From Stenotrophomonas maltophilia D457 (GTDB lineage: Bacteria > Pseudomonadota > Gammaproteobacteria > Xanthomonadales > Xanthomonadaceae), in assembly GCF_000284595.1 (NCBI RefSeq), contig NC_017671.1:1955001-2019000 (forward strand): a DNA stretch of 64,000 bases. The letters run 5' to 3'. Both the position numbers and the translations under genes were made by a program. The notes beneath the pieces were generated by a model, which was not told where the DNA came from, searched no databases, and worked only from the letters and a program-made list of their open reading frames with translations. This document shows, piece by piece, positions 7,256 to 15,195 of the stretch. Positions within the stretch are counted from its first letter, which is position 1; each line of letters starts with the position of its first letter.

Positions 7256-7772
7256 CGGGAGCGTGGCGGAACGACCGTCGCGGCCCTTCCCTCACAGATG
7301 ACTACTATATTCCGCGCGTACCTACTACCGGTGCGGGAATCCAGTCTCTTTCCTTGGGATTCAGTCCATTACAGCGTGCGGGTGACGTAACAGGTGACAG
7401 GCTAGCAACATCCGCAATTCGCTCAGGTGACTACTAATCCGGGATCGCCTATGGAGGGCTGAGGCGGGACGTCGCGGTATTCCTCCGATGATGTCCGTTA
7501 TACCCGTGTCGCACGCGCTGCCCTACTCGGAAGTCCGACCGCAGAAAGAGCACAGCGCGCAGGCGCCCGCCCACGGGCTGATCCTGGGGGGGGGCTGCCC
7601 AAGGAGTGGCACCGGCTGGTCGTTTGAGCGCGTTGGCAAGCGTCCGTGGGGAGGGGCGACGTGGCGCTCCCTACCAGCCGCCGCAGGCTCAGCTGATCGC
7701 CTAAGTCGCCGTTGGAGCCCTTCCTGGATCACTCAAAATGTAAGGGGCGTCACGGAAGTTGCATACCGATAG
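7256..7772. other. Gene-free stretch between the IS and the zinc-ribbon gene
   Basis: No convincing gene on either strand; the open frames here are short, compositionally odd and lack start signals. The left part carries TGACTACTATATTCC and GTGACTACTAATCCGGG. These are variants of ACTAGTAAATCC, seen at 5989-5999 and 8836-8846, so an element-specific short motif may recur. Nothing else is evident. Confidence 0.5.
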
Positions 7773-8681
7773 TCAAGGGGCAACAGGTCCGCGTCCGAAC
7801 ACGGCAAGCAAGTGTGTTGTAAGCTGCTCGCGAAGGTCGGCCTCATCAGTCCAAACTATATGGCGAAACTGGCGCGTGTCGAAATGTAGTTTGGGGAGGT
7901 CGTCCTGCCGGACAGTCCACACCACGGGGCGACCCAAGCCGAGAGCGAATCCAGCCTCAAAATACGCACCGGCATTCTGCGTCGTAACATCAACGATCAC
8001 TCCGTACGAACCACGGATGCCCGCGATGATGCGGTCATCAATCTTGTCGTTGTGGTCTACGCTGTCTACCCGTCTTGCGTTGTATCCCGCTGCTTCAGCC
8101 CCGGGCTTGATGCCATTCTCGTAGGCGTCGCGAAGTGCGGGGCTAAACGACATAGCTACAAAGAAGTCTGAGCGGTTTCCTCCTACGGGAAACCTCAGTC
8201 GTTCCAGATACTCCCAGCCAGCGGGAGTTATCGTGTATGTCATGTTTGCGCCGCTTAATAGACCCCGTTCCGTAAGAGAGCGGATGTGATAGCGTAGTTC
8301 GGTGATGTTACTGGCGTCTATGGCATGTATATCGTTTAGGCCCCTCATAACACCGGCACCGGGGTGCTTGCTATCAGCCGCAATGTCCACCAGAAGAGCG
8401 TTCTGCTTGCTCGGGACGGTGTTCAGCTCGGGGCCATCGATCTCGTCGAGGAGGGTGCTGTCAATTACGTAATGCCTGTGCGTGCTCGCCCAATGTCGTC
8501 GAGCGCGACCAGACAGCCAGCCTTTCTTATCACTGGACCAGTTCTTGATGATGGCTTCGGCAGTTCCGCTGACCCGGAATAACCGGCATGCCGGGCAATT
8601 CACATTGGTGGCACCCCCATTGGGGGTATGGATCGCCCCCTCGGTCTCGCAGATCGGGCACGGTGCGGGAAATTGGCTCAT
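7773..8681 (-). CDS. Zinc-ribbon / winged-helix protein with nucleoside-deoxyribosyltransferase/TIR-like C-terminal domain
   Basis: 302 residues in three parts. A zinc ribbon uses C8, C11, C29 and C32. A middle region (about 120-165, ITELRYHIRSLTERGLL then YTITPAGWEYLERL) looks like a winged helix. The C-terminal domain (about 172-278) runs FFVAMSFSPALRDAYENGI, DDRIIAGIRGSYGVIVDVT and GAYFEAGFALGLGRPVVW. That is the fold pattern of nucleoside 2-deoxyribosyltransferases and TIR-like nucleotide-binding domains, with E242 in the catalytic position. AGGAG precedes the ATG. Proteins of this type in islands can act as NAD or nucleotide hydrolases in anti-phage defence. That role is inferred from domain and location. 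It stands alone, with no obvious sensor partner. Confidence 0.65.
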   Translation of the reverse strand: MSQFPAPCPICETEGAIHTPNGGATNVNCPACRLFRVSGTAEAIIKNWSSDKKGWLSGRARRHWASTHRHYVIDSTLLDEIDGPELNTVPSKQNALLVDIAADSKHPGAGVMRGLNDIHAIDASNITELRYHIRSLTERGLLSGANMTYTITPAGWEYLERLRFPVGGNRSDFFVAMSFSPALRDAYENGIKPGAEAAGYNARRVDSVDHNDKIDDRIIAGIRGSYGVIVDVTTQNAGAYFEAGFALGLGRPVVWTVRQDDLPKLHFDTRQFRHIVWTDEADLREQLTTHLLAVFGRGPVAP

Positions 8682-8861
8682 GTGCTCTCCTCAGTCCCGC
8701 AATACTAACTGCTCACGGCTGGCTCCGTGCACTCCGGTCACGCTGCTGGCAGTCTCTGGCTATCGCACCGCGTCCGGCTAGAGCGCCGGGGAAGTGGTGA
8801 AGGTGGATGTGCCCTGCGCTGTTTGCCTATGCGAAACTAGTAAATCCTCTTGGCTGACACC

Positions 8862-9065
8862 CTAGTCGCGCCCGTCGGGTGCTTCCCGGATGCTGCCATG
8901 CTTCCTGCCCGCGTTGATGAAAAATGCCGCCAGTGCGCCCAAACCCCATAGGGCCGACAGCGGCAACGCCCAAGCATGCCCGCGACCGTATGCCCACAGC
9001 CCGAGAAGCGGGTTGATGGGGGTCACTCCTGCCACGAGAAAGGCAGCTAATAGATTCGCCCTCAT
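8862..9065 (-). CDS. Small two-helix membrane protein
   Basis: 67 residues with two hydrophobic helices (about 4-25 and 33-51, NLLAAFLVAGVTPINPLLGL and ALPLSALWGLGALAAFFIN) and a charged C-terminal tail. Its ATG overlaps the stop of the preceding 21-codon ORF in the ATGA arrangement, suggesting translational coupling. It resembles small phage membrane proteins such as holins or exclusion proteins, but I do not recognise it. It is the last of three tiny leftward genes. Confidence 0.55.
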   Translation of the reverse strand: MRANLLAAFLVAGVTPINPLLGLWAYGRGHAWALPLSALWGLGALAAFFINAGRKHGSIREAPDGRD

Positions 9066-9127
9066 GGCTTATGCCGCCAGCAGATGCGCCGTAGGGTACC
9101 AGCCATGCGCGCAGTCGCGATTTCCAT
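9062..9127 (-). CDS. 21-residue leader-like peptide in a micro-operon
   Basis: Begins MEIATARMAGTLRR and ends KP. GGAGACAC lies directly upstream at good spacing, and the stop overlaps the next start (ATGA). The peptide is basic with one Cys and one Trp. Its main role may be to couple translation of the following membrane protein. Short length makes this tentative. Confidence 0.4.
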   Translation of the reverse strand: MEIATARMAGTLRRICWRHKP

Positions 9128-9135
9128 GTGTCTCC

Positions 9136-9270
9136 TTACAGAGCGGACTTGGTGACCATAGCCGTCGCCCACACCAGCGCGAAGGCCACCGCGATGGGAT
9201 ACCAGCGGGTGCGCACCATCAGTTGCTCGTGGAAGTGGAGGATGCGACGAAAAGGCTTCGGGGGCTGCAT
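9136..9270 (-). CDS. 44-residue single-pass membrane peptide
   Basis: Starts MQPPKPFRRILHFHEQLMV, followed by one strong hydrophobic helix (RWYPIAVAFALVWATAMVT). A CAGGGACACCC ribosome-binding context lies just before the ATG. It is separated by 8 bases from the next tiny ORF, which uses its own GGAGA. Three small proteins spaced this tightly on one strand look like a real operon. Function unknown; a phage-type membrane effector is possible. Confidence 0.5.
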   Translation of the reverse strand: MQPPKPFRRILHFHEQLMVRTRWYPIAVAFALVWATAMVTKSAL

Positions 9271-9477
9271 GGGTGTCCCTGGCTGCTTCACTCGTTGGCA
9301 ATTCGTCCCGCTTACGCAGTTGATCCCGCAAGTGGGATTAAGTTGTTTCGTGTCAGTAAGTTAAGTCTAGCGGAGGGGGTTGCTACAAGCCATCCCTGTG
9401 GTGCCATCCTCCCATCGCGGGCCAGCGAAAAAGACAGATAGAGCCGCCCGTAGACATAAACATTAGGAGCCGACATC

Positions 9478-9672
9478 GTGGATATTCTGTATAGCGTGGA
9501 CTTTCGCCTTCCTTTTACTCCTTGGACTTTGGCGCTCCTCCCGCCTGGGCCGGGGGAGGGTGGCTTCTGGATAGCCCGACGGTCCGACCGCTGCACAGTG
9601 GTCGGCCTTGGTCGTGTACTGCTCTACATCGAACGTCGTGGCAGGACGCCGCTTCTGCGCTACTGCGGGTAG
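9478..9672 (+). CDS. Possible small ORF with GTG start
   Basis: 64 residues from a GTG preceded by AGGAG at 8-base spacing, which is the only strong argument for it. The protein (MDILYSVDFRLPF..., ending LLRYCG) has mixed composition and no recognisable domain. Its surroundings (9271-9845) contain nothing more convincing on either strand. The minus strand has a competing frame without a good start signal. Confidence 0.3.
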   Translation: MDILYSVDFRLPFTPWTLALLPPGPGEGGFWIARRSDRCTVVGLGRVLLYIERRGRTPLLRYCG

Positions 9673-9845
9673 TGGTTCACCGGGCCGGACAGCTCGCGGG
9701 TTCGCCACTGGCTGCCTGGGCCGTCGCCTCTACTACATCCTTCGCGCGTTGGCGGTCCGCCGCGACTGCCGACGCCGTCCGCCAACCGGCTTGGCCGGCC
9801 ATTGGCGTGGATGGGTCACGCAGCGCGGCCCTCGGTATAAGGCTT

Positions 9846-11087
9846 CTAAGCGGCCTTCGGCTTGAACGGGACGATTACATTTCCCGTGTCAGCGCGCAGG
9901 GCGTCCAGATAGTCCGCCCACGCCTGCATCATCTTCCGGCGCTCGGGAAGGTGGCTCGTCCGATTGTAGGCACGCCCATTGGGATCGCGGACGGCGTGGG
10001 CCAACTGATGCTCGATCAGGTCCGGCCGCCACCCCAGCACTTCGTCCAACAGCGTGCGCGCAGTGGCACGGAAGCCGTGGGCCGTCATGGTTTCCTTGTC
10101 GAAACCCATGCGGCGCAGCGCGGCGGTGAGCGCGTTATCGCTCAACGGTCGCTTGGGCGAACGGCCACCGGGGAACACGTATTGGCGATGGCCCGTCAGC
10201 GGTTGCAGGTCGCGAAGGATCGCCACAGCCTGCGAGGACAGCGGAACGAGGTGCGGCTCGCGCATCTTCATCTTGTGCGCGGGGATGTTCCACTCGCCTG
10301 CATCGAAGTCGATCTCCGACCACTCGGCATGGCGTAGTTCGCCTGGACGGACGAAAACCAGCGGTGCTAGTCGGAGGGCGGCGCGGGTGCTCGCATCGCC
10401 AGCATAGCCGTCGATGGCCCGCAGCAGCCCGCCGAGTTCGCGTGGATCAGTGATGGCGGCATGGTGCCGTTCCATAGGAGGTGCCAGGGCACCCCTCAGG
10501 TCGGCCACCGGATTCCGGTCAGCCCGTCCCGTGGCGACCGCGTACCGCATGACCTGGCCGCAGTTTTGCATGATCCGGTGAGCTGACTCGATGGCTCCGC
10601 GTTCTTCAATGCGGCGAGCCACGCGCAGGAAATCGGGGGCCGCCAATTCCGCAACCGGACGCCCGCCAATCCACGGGAATACGTCGTTGTCCATCCAGGC
10701 GACGACCTTGCAGCGGTAGGACTCCACCCATTTCTGCTTCCCCAGCCATTCGCGGGTCACCACCTCGAAGCTGTTGGCGGCCTTTTCCACTCCGGCGACC
10801 TTGGCGGCCTTCCGGTGTTCGCCTGGGTCGATGCCTGATGCCAGGAGCCGACGAGCCTCAGCTTGGCGGCCGCGTGCGTCGGCCAAGGAGACTTCGGGGT
10901 AGGTGCCCAAGCTGAGCGTGTTGCGCTTCCCGGTCACGGGTCGGCGGTAGTCCCACCGCCACCAACGCGAACCATCCGGGTTGAGCTGTACGTACAAGCC
11001 GCCGCCGTCCCGGAGCTTGGTCGGCTTGGGGCCGGGCTTGGCCTTGCGGATGGCGGTATCGGTGAGAGGGGCGACGGTACGCGGCAT
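9846..11087 (-). CDS. int: P4-type tyrosine integrase
   Basis: 413 residues. The N-terminal DUF4102 arm-binding domain (LTDTAIRKAKPGPKPTKLRDGGGLYVQL) is followed by a SAM-like core-binding domain (about 100-200) and the catalytic domain. Catalytic residues are visible: R in VRPGELRHAEW, H-R in AHGFRATARTLL, H in IEHQLAH and Y in GRAYNRTSHL. Members of this family integrate into the 3' ends of tRNA or tmRNA genes, and the intact ssrA begins 163 bp upstream. One of four TTACCGCCA-type repeats overlaps the ATG at 11087, so binding of integrase there could repress its own gene. Confidence 0.95.
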   Translation of the reverse strand: MPRTVAPLTDTAIRKAKPGPKPTKLRDGGGLYVQLNPDGSRWWRWDYRRPVTGKRNTLSLGTYPEVSLADARGRQAEARRLLASGIDPGEHRKAAKVAGVEKAANSFEVVTREWLGKQKWVESYRCKVVAWMDNDVFPWIGGRPVAELAAPDFLRVARRIEERGAIESAHRIMQNCGQVMRYAVATGRADRNPVADLRGALAPPMERHHAAITDPRELGGLLRAIDGYAGDASTRAALRLAPLVFVRPGELRHAEWSEIDFDAGEWNIPAHKMKMREPHLVPLSSQAVAILRDLQPLTGHRQYVFPGGRSPKRPLSDNALTAALRRMGFDKETMTAHGFRATARTLLDEVLGWRPDLIEHQLAHAVRDPNGRAYNRTSHLPERRKMMQAWADYLDALRADTGNVIVPFKPKAA

Positions 11088-11136
11088 GGCGGTAACTAAT
11101 TTGGCGGTAAGCGTGTTACCGCCATTCTTACCGCCA
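11087..11136. repeat. Four TTACCGCCA-type repeats between int and ssrA
   Basis: TGGCGGTAA at 11087-11095 and 11102-11110, then the inverted form TTACCGCCA at 11116-11124 and 11128-11136. The last two keep the 12-bp period seen at 227/239. The first copy covers the int start codon. The layout suits arm-type integrase sites and int autoregulation. Confidence 0.65.
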
Positions 11137-11181
11137 CCGGGAGCCGCATTTCAAGAGACCAACCTGGACCGCGCGGGACAT

Positions 11182-11225
11182 AAAAAAGGCCGGGAGCCTT
11201 GTGTTGCAAGGGATTCCCGGCCTTT
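11182..11225 (-). terminator. Terminator of ssrA
   Basis: Minus strand: stem GGCCGGGA...TCCCGGCC with a loop, then a run of T, about 25 bases after the tmRNA 3' end. If the element restored the tmRNA 3' end on integration, this terminator came with the element. Confidence 0.85.
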
Positions 11226-11248
11226 CATGGTCCTTCTCGGACCTTCAT

Positions 11249-11263
11249 ATGGTGGAGGTGGGC
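11249..11263. other. Right attachment site within the ssrA 3' end
   Basis: The last bases of tmRNA (CCACCT-CCACCA side of the acceptor stem) match, with one gap, the sequence at 150-165. The integrase gene follows on the element side. This marks the junction between the chromosome and the inserted element. Confidence 0.5.
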
Positions 11264-11603
11264 GGAATTGAACCGCCGTCCGAAGGCACTCCATCCCCAG
11301 CACTACATGCTTAGCTCACCGTTGGATCTCGTCCCCGAACAGCACGGTGCGCAAAGCGCATCCGGGAACCAGCCTGTTGTGTTCTAGTGCCGGACTGACA
11401 GGCAGCCATCCAGCGCGATTCCATGATAGTGACTCTACACCGCGAGCATGGACACAAGCGGTTTCGAGGCTTAGGCCTTAAGCGGCCAGAGCGTAGTTGT
11501 CGTCGTTGGCAACTAGAGTTTTGCAGCTGGATTTACGAGGAAAGCTACCCCCTCGGCATGCGCCAGGCGACTTCACAACCCCCGTCGAAACCAATGCACC
11601 CCC
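11250..11603 (-). ncRNA. ssrA: tmRNA (transfer-messenger RNA)
   Basis: The 5' end reads GGGGGTGCATTGGTTTCGAC and the 3' end carries the T-arm GGTTCAATTCCGCC and an encoded CCA. The tag frame at 11478-11510 encodes ANDDNYALAA followed by TAA. With SmpB it rescues ribosomes stalled on broken mRNA and marks the product for proteolysis. Length of about 354 nt is normal. Its partner smpB lies 1.2 kb away on the same strand. The 3' end has served as the integration target for the element to the left and appears fully restored. Confidence 0.97.
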
Positions 11604-11823
11604 GGTGTCTTCAAGTTCTGCAAGGTACAAGGCCTGTTTCGTGTCGCCACGGCCAGTGCCTGCCCAACGCTGCCAATGCTACGCCAAAACAGCTGAACAG
11701 TCACCGTGGCAATCCACAACATGTTGTAGAGCCAGCGGCATAGCGGATTGGTAACGTCACTGGCACGAATTTGCGACACACTGGCGGCGACCATCCGGGC
11801 CAGGACAGACACGGAGACTGTGG

Positions 11824-12396
11824 GTGACCGATGCAAGCCAACAACGCAGCCTGCGGCAGCTGATCGGGCCGGTCGGTGCCGACTACCAGCGGCGCGCCCT
11901 GCCGCCCGGCTGGGTCTGGGCGGTGCTGGCGGTGTTGCTTGCGGCCACCGCACTGACCGAGCTGCCGGCGACTGCGGCCGCGGCATTGGTGGCCAGTGCG
12001 GTGGTTGTGCACTGGTCGCAGCGCGGTCGCATCCATTGGCTGGGCTGGCGCCTGCCGGGCCTGGCCGTGTTGGCGGCCCTGCTGTGGGGGCCGGAAGTGC
12101 TGTCGCAATGGTTCGAGCACGGGCTGGCCGTGGTCCTGATGTCGCTGGCCAGCCTCAGCATCGGCGTGCATGTATGGCAGGCGCGACAGATGGCGCGGCA
12201 GCTCCAGGGCGCGGCCGATTCGCTGGATGACGCCCAGCTGCTGGCCCTGCTGCCGGCCGACGCGGCCCAGCTGGCGCAGCGGTGGCGCGCCGGCGATGAC
12301 CGGCATGCGCCGGAACTGGCAGTGGTGATGCACCTGGCCGTGATGCACGCAGCGCTGGCACCGCGCATGCGCGGGCAGGGCGTGCTGGCAGGGTGA
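11824..12396 (+). CDS. Hypothetical membrane protein
   Basis: 190 residues from a GTG start with GGAGA about 6 bases upstream. Three to four hydrophobic segments (about 28-45, 48-62, 75-90 and 98-113) are followed by a soluble, Ala-rich C-terminal part (about 120-190). I do not recognise a family. Composition and codon use are like the chromosome, so it lies outside the integrated element. It stands alone between ssrA and the smpB cluster, and convergent with the GNAT gene. Confidence 0.6.
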   Translation: MTDASQQRSLRQLIGPVGADYQRRALPPGWVWAVLAVLLAATALTELPATAAAALVASAVVVHWSQRGRIHWLGWRLPGLAVLAALLWGPEVLSQWFEHGLAVVLMSLASLSIGVHVWQARQMARQLQGAADSLDDAQLLALLPADAAQLAQRWRAGDDRHAPELAVVMHLAVMHAALAPRMRGQGVLAG

Positions 12397-12422
12397 CCGG
12401 TCGGCGGTTTCCGCGGCCGCGG

Positions 12423-12854
12423 TCAGGAACCTGACAATGGCTTGCGCAGGTAGATCCGCTCGTGCCCGGGCGGGCAATCGGGCAGCCGCCCATAGACGGT
12501 GTAGCCCTGCCGCAGGTAGAAAGCTTCGGCCTGCCAGTCGAAGGTATCCAGCATCACGTTGCGGGCGCCAAGCTGGCGCGCGGCGGCTTCTGCTTCCGCC
12601 AGCAGGCGCTGGCCGATGCCTTGCCCGCGCAGTTCCGGGTCCACCCACAGCACATGTACCTGCAGCCAGCCGGCACAGACGTCGGCCAGCACACCACCGC
12701 GCAGCGCGCCGTGCTCGTCATGCCAGGCCAGGCGGACTGGAGTCTCATCGAGTGAATCGCCGCCGTGGGCCTGGTTGAAGGCCAGCAGGCGCGCGCACAA
12801 CGTGCGCGTTTCATCGGCGCTGGCAGTCACCATGGCGCCGATGGGGGCGGTCAT
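12423..12854 (-). CDS. GNAT-family N-acetyltransferase
   Basis: 143 residues with the GNAT acetyl-CoA-binding motif [16 protein letters not shown] (about residues 71-85), and the later [13 protein letters not shown] block that closes the fold. It probably acetylates a small molecule or a protein amine; the substrate is unknown. The ATG overlaps the smpB stop codon by four bases, so it is co-transcribed and probably translationally coupled with smpB. Confidence 0.85.
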   Translation of the reverse strand: MTAPIGAMVTASADETRTLCARLLAFNQAHGGDSLDETPVRLAWHDEHGALRGGVLADVCAGWLQVHVLWVDPELRGQGIGQRLLAEAEAAARQLGARNVMLDTFDWQAEAFYLRQGYTVYGRLPDCPPGHERIYLRKPLSGS

Positions 12855-13354
12855 GCGTCGCGGTTGCCGCGACGCATCACACGCTGCTTCTCGATCGCCC
12901 AGTCGCGGTCCTTGGCGGCATCGCGCTTGTCGTGGGTCTGCTTGCCCTTGGCCAGCGCGACTTCGAGCTTGATCTTGTTCTTGCTCCAGTACATCGCAGT
13001 GGGCACGATCGTGTAGCCATCGCGCTCGACCTTGCCGACCAGCTTGTCGATCTCGCTCCGGTGCAGCAGCAGCTTGCGCTCGCGCCGGTCATTGGCCACC
13101 ACGTGGGTGGAGGCCTGGATCAACGGGGTGATCTGCGCGCCGATCAGGAAGATCTCGCCGTGCTTCACATAGGCGTAGGCGTCGATGATGTTGCCGCGGC
13201 CCGCACGGATCGACTTCACCTCCCAGCCCTGCAGGGCCAGGCCGGCTTCGAAGCGCTCTTCGATGTGGTACTCGTGGCGGGCACGCTTGTTCAGCGCGAT
13301 GGTCTTGGTGGCCGTCGCGCTCTTTGCTTTATCCTTGCCGCTGTTCTTGCTCAT
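12851..13354 (-). CDS. smpB: SsrA-binding protein SmpB
   Basis: 167 residues, close to the family norm. After a short Lys-rich N-terminal tail come [20 protein letters not shown] and [13 protein letters not shown], the hallmark tmRNA-binding beta-barrel. The C-terminal tail [17 protein letters not shown] becomes helical in the mRNA channel of stalled ribosomes. It delivers tmRNA to the A site. Nearby ssrA on the same strand completes the trans-translation pair. Divergent from ratA. Confidence 0.97.
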   Translation of the reverse strand: MSKNSGKDKAKSATATKTIALNKRARHEYHIEERFEAGLALQGWEVKSIRAGRGNIIDAYAYVKHGEIFLIGAQITPLIQASTHVVANDRRERKLLLHRSEIDKLVGKVERDGYTIVPTAMYWSKNKIKLEVALAKGKQTHDKRDAAKDRDWAIEKQRVMRRGNRDA

Positions 13355-13411
13355 TTCCGTATTGTCTCCGATTCGGGCCCGCCCGGTCGATTGCCGAAAC
13401 GTCCTGTATTC

Positions 13412-13837
13412 ATGCCTACTATCCGCCGCAGCGCCCTGGTCGAACATTCGGCCGCGCGCATGTTCGACCTGGTCAACGACGTCCAGGCCTATCCGCGCCG
13501 TTTCCGCTGGTGCTCGGCTGCCCAGATCCTGGAGCAGGGCGAGGACCGCCTGGTGGCGCGCCTGGACCTGGGCCTGGGCTCGTTCAGTACCTGGTTCCAG
13601 ACTGAAAACACCCTGCAGCGCCCGCACAGCATCGACATGCAGCTGCGCGATGGCCCGTTCAAGCAGCTGCACGGCCGCTGGGAATTCCATGCGCTGGCCG
13701 AGGATGCGTGCAAGGTCACCCTGACCCTGGAGTTCGAACCCAGCTCGCGCCTGCTCGGTCCGGCCCTGGCGATCGGCTTCCAGGGACTGGCCGATCGCAT
13801 GGTCAATGATTTCGTCCGCGTCGCCGACGAGGGCTGA
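13412..13837 (+). CDS. ratA: RatA-like START/polyketide-cyclase domain protein
   Basis: 141 residues of the SRPBCC/coenzyme Q-binding fold: [20 protein letters not shown] at the start and a C-terminal helix near [16 protein letters not shown]. Homologues are described as CoQ10-binding proteins and, in E. coli, as the RatA ribosome-association toxin. It sits between smpB and an RnfH gene, the conserved smpB-ratA-rnfH layout. The downstream gene starts three bases after its stop. The CoQ-related role is at least as likely as the toxin role. Confidence 0.85.
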   Translation: MPTIRRSALVEHSAARMFDLVNDVQAYPRRFRWCSAAQILEQGEDRLVARLDLGLGSFSTWFQTENTLQRPHSIDMQLRDGPFKQLHGRWEFHALAEDACKVTLTLEFEPSSRLLGPALAIGFQGLADRMVNDFVRVADEG

Positions 13838-13840
13838 GCG

Positions 13841-14098
13841 ATGATCGAGGTCGAGGTGGTGCTGGCCTGGCCGGAGCGCGTGCTGTCGCGCCACCTGCAG
13901 CTGGAAGAGGGAGCGACCGTGGCCGACGCCATCGCCGCCGCTGCGCTGGAAGGTAGTGCCGACTGTCCGGCCGCCGCGGTGCATGGCGTGCTGGCCCGTC
14001 CACAGCAGGCGCTGCTGGACGGGGACCGCATCGAGCTGCTGCGCCCGCTGCTGGCCGACCCCAAGGACAACCGCCGGCGTCGCGCGCTCGGCGGTTGA
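13841..14098 (+). CDS. RnfH-family (UPF0125) protein
   Basis: 85 residues with a ubiquitin/ThiS-like beta-grasp fold: [13 protein letters not shown] at the start and [25 protein letters not shown] at the end, the classic RnfH ending. It lies three bases after ratA and must be co-transcribed. The function is poorly known. The pair has been called ratAB, though an antitoxin role is not established. Confidence 0.85.
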   Translation: MIEVEVVLAWPERVLSRHLQLEEGATVADAIAAAALEGSADCPAAAVHGVLARPQQALLDGDRIELLRPLLADPKDNRRRRALGG

Positions 14099-14131
14099 TC
14101 CCGGCAACCCGTCCCTGCGGACGGGCAGGCC

Positions 14132-14524
14132 TCAGCGGCCCTTCTTCTTCTTGTCCTTCGGCAGGTTGCGGCCGAACTGGCGCACCGTCTGCTGGGCCAG
14201 GGCCTTGTCGTTGCCCGGGAAGTAGTCGCCTTCCCAGCGGGTAACGGCGTCATTCTCGAAGAACACCACGAAGTTCTTCACTTCGGTGCGGCCGAGGCGG
14301 TTCACGCGCTGGCTGGAGGTGTAGTCCCAGCGCTGGGCGTGGAACGGGTCGGGGATGGACGGGGTGCCCAGCAGCGCGGTGACCTGCTGCTTGCTCTGCC
14401 CGACCTGCAGCTTGGCCACGGCATCTTCCCGGATCAGGTTGCCCTGATAGATGGGTTGCTTGTAGATGATGCCGCACCCGGTGGTGGACAGGGCGACGGC
14501 GGCGACCAACAGGAGATTGCGCAT
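14132..14524 (-). CDS. bamE: Outer-membrane assembly lipoprotein BamE
   Basis: 130 residues with a lipoprotein signal peptide (LLLVAAVALSTTGC, lipidated Cys at residue 17), then the SmpA/OmlA domain with YQGNLI, VGQSKQQVTALLGTP and WDYTSS. BamE is a periplasm-facing lipoprotein that supports the BamA/D complex in inserting beta-barrel proteins. The Lys-rich tail (PKDKKKKGR) is usual in this group. Divergent from fur, a conserved Xanthomonadaceae arrangement. Confidence 0.93.
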   Translation of the reverse strand: MRNLLLVAAVALSTTGCGIIYKQPIYQGNLIREDAVAKLQVGQSKQQVTALLGTPSIPDPFHAQRWDYTSSQRVNRLGRTEVKNFVVFFENDAVTRWEGDYFPGNDKALAQQTVRQFGRNLPKDKKKKGR

Positions 14525-14627
14525 CGGGACTGGCGGTTGGGGAAATCAAACCGATGATACACTCCCGGCGTGCCACCGCGACCCAATCCGAGGCAGCTGG
14601 CGCTAAATCGCCAATGAACGGAGACCT

Positions 14628-15044
14628 ATGGAAACCCACGACCTGCGTAAAGTCGGCCTGAAGGTGACCCATCCGCGGATGCGGATCCTGGCGCTGCTCG
14701 AACAGCGCAATGCCCAGCACCACCAGCACCACATGACCGCCGAGGACATCTACCGCCAGCTGCTCGAGCATGGCGACGAGATCGGCCTGGCGACGGTCTA
14801 CCGGGTGCTGACCCAGTTCGAGGCCGCCGGCCTCGTGCTCAAGCACAATTTCGAGGGTGGCCAGGCCGTTTACGAGCTGGACCGTGGTGGCCACCACGAC
14901 CATATGGTCGACGTGGACAGCGGCAAGATCATCGAATTCGAAAGCCATGAGATCGAGGAGCTGCAGCGCAAGATCGCGGCCGATCACGGCTATGAGCTGG
15001 AAGAACACTCGCTGGTGCTCTACGTGCGCAAGAAGCGCAAGTAG
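14628..15044 (+). CDS. fur: Ferric uptake regulator Fur
   Basis: 138 residues. N-terminal winged helix includes LKVTHPRMRILALL and IGLATVYRVLTQFEAAGLV. The metal-binding region includes HHDHMVDVDSGKIIEF, and the ending LEEHSLVLYVRKKRK is typical. Fur represses iron-uptake genes when loaded with iron. GGAGACCT precedes the ATG. The CxxC zinc motif found in many Fur proteins is absent, which also holds for other Xanthomonadaceae Fur proteins as far as I recall. A strong terminator follows. Confidence 0.96.
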   Translation: METHDLRKVGLKVTHPRMRILALLEQRNAQHHQHHMTAEDIYRQLLEHGDEIGLATVYRVLTQFEAAGLVLKHNFEGGQAVYELDRGGHHDHMVDVDSGKIIEFESHEIEELQRKIAADHGYELEEHSLVLYVRKKRK

Positions 15045-15070
15045 GCCGTTCCGGCCAGCCGCTAGCGACG

Positions 15071-15096
15071 AAACCCCGGGCTTGCCCGGGGTTTTT
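15071..15096 (+). terminator. Terminator of fur
   Basis: Stem AACCCCGGG/CCCGGGGTT with a short loop, then TTTTT, 27 bases after the fur stop. Confidence 0.88.
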
Positions 15097-15103
15097 CGTT
15101 GCC

Positions 15104-15195
15104 GGGGTCAGGGCCCTTTCCCTCCAGGAAAGGGGGCCGGCCCCGGGCGCTCTGCGGGGTCGGATCCCTTTGCGCCAGCAGAGGGCTCTGACCCC
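15104..15195. repeat. Two GGGGTC-bounded hairpin repeats
   Basis: Two adjoining palindromes of about 40 bp, each starting GGGGTC and ending with GACCCC or a close variant (15104-15144 and 15156-15195). The same family recurs at 26692-26732, 55549-55589 and 58016-58054. The block overlaps the 3' end of the SGNH hydrolase gene and supplies its last two dozen or so codons. Confidence 0.7.

Larger units (their letters stand above)
150..11263. mobile_element. Integrated genetic element in the ssrA 3' end (phage-derived island)
   Basis: A P4-type integrase gene abuts the intact tmRNA 3' end. A near copy of that 3' end lies about 11.1 kb away at 150-165, and 9-bp TTACCGCCA repeats with identical 12-bp spacing lie just inside both ends. 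Between them base composition is visibly less GC-rich than the chromosome, and the genes are phage-like or hypothetical: alpA, a podovirus ejection protein, an HNH-like protein, an IS3-family element and a possible defence protein. No capsid, terminase or lysis genes are visible, so it is not a complete prophage. It is best read as a satellite-like or decayed element. The right end is firm and the left end is probable. Confidence 0.7.

Noticed and set aside
7488..7772. 94-codon frame after the IS, and an opposing frame ending in a CSFCGRT motif
   Set aside because: Neither has a start signal; composition looks like non-coding DNA and the Cys motif is too short to mean anything.
11604..11823. 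Gene between ssrA and the membrane-protein gene
   Set aside because: Open frames here are antisense extensions of neighbouring shadows. The region should contain the ssrA promoter, but no clear -35/-10 pair could be fixed.
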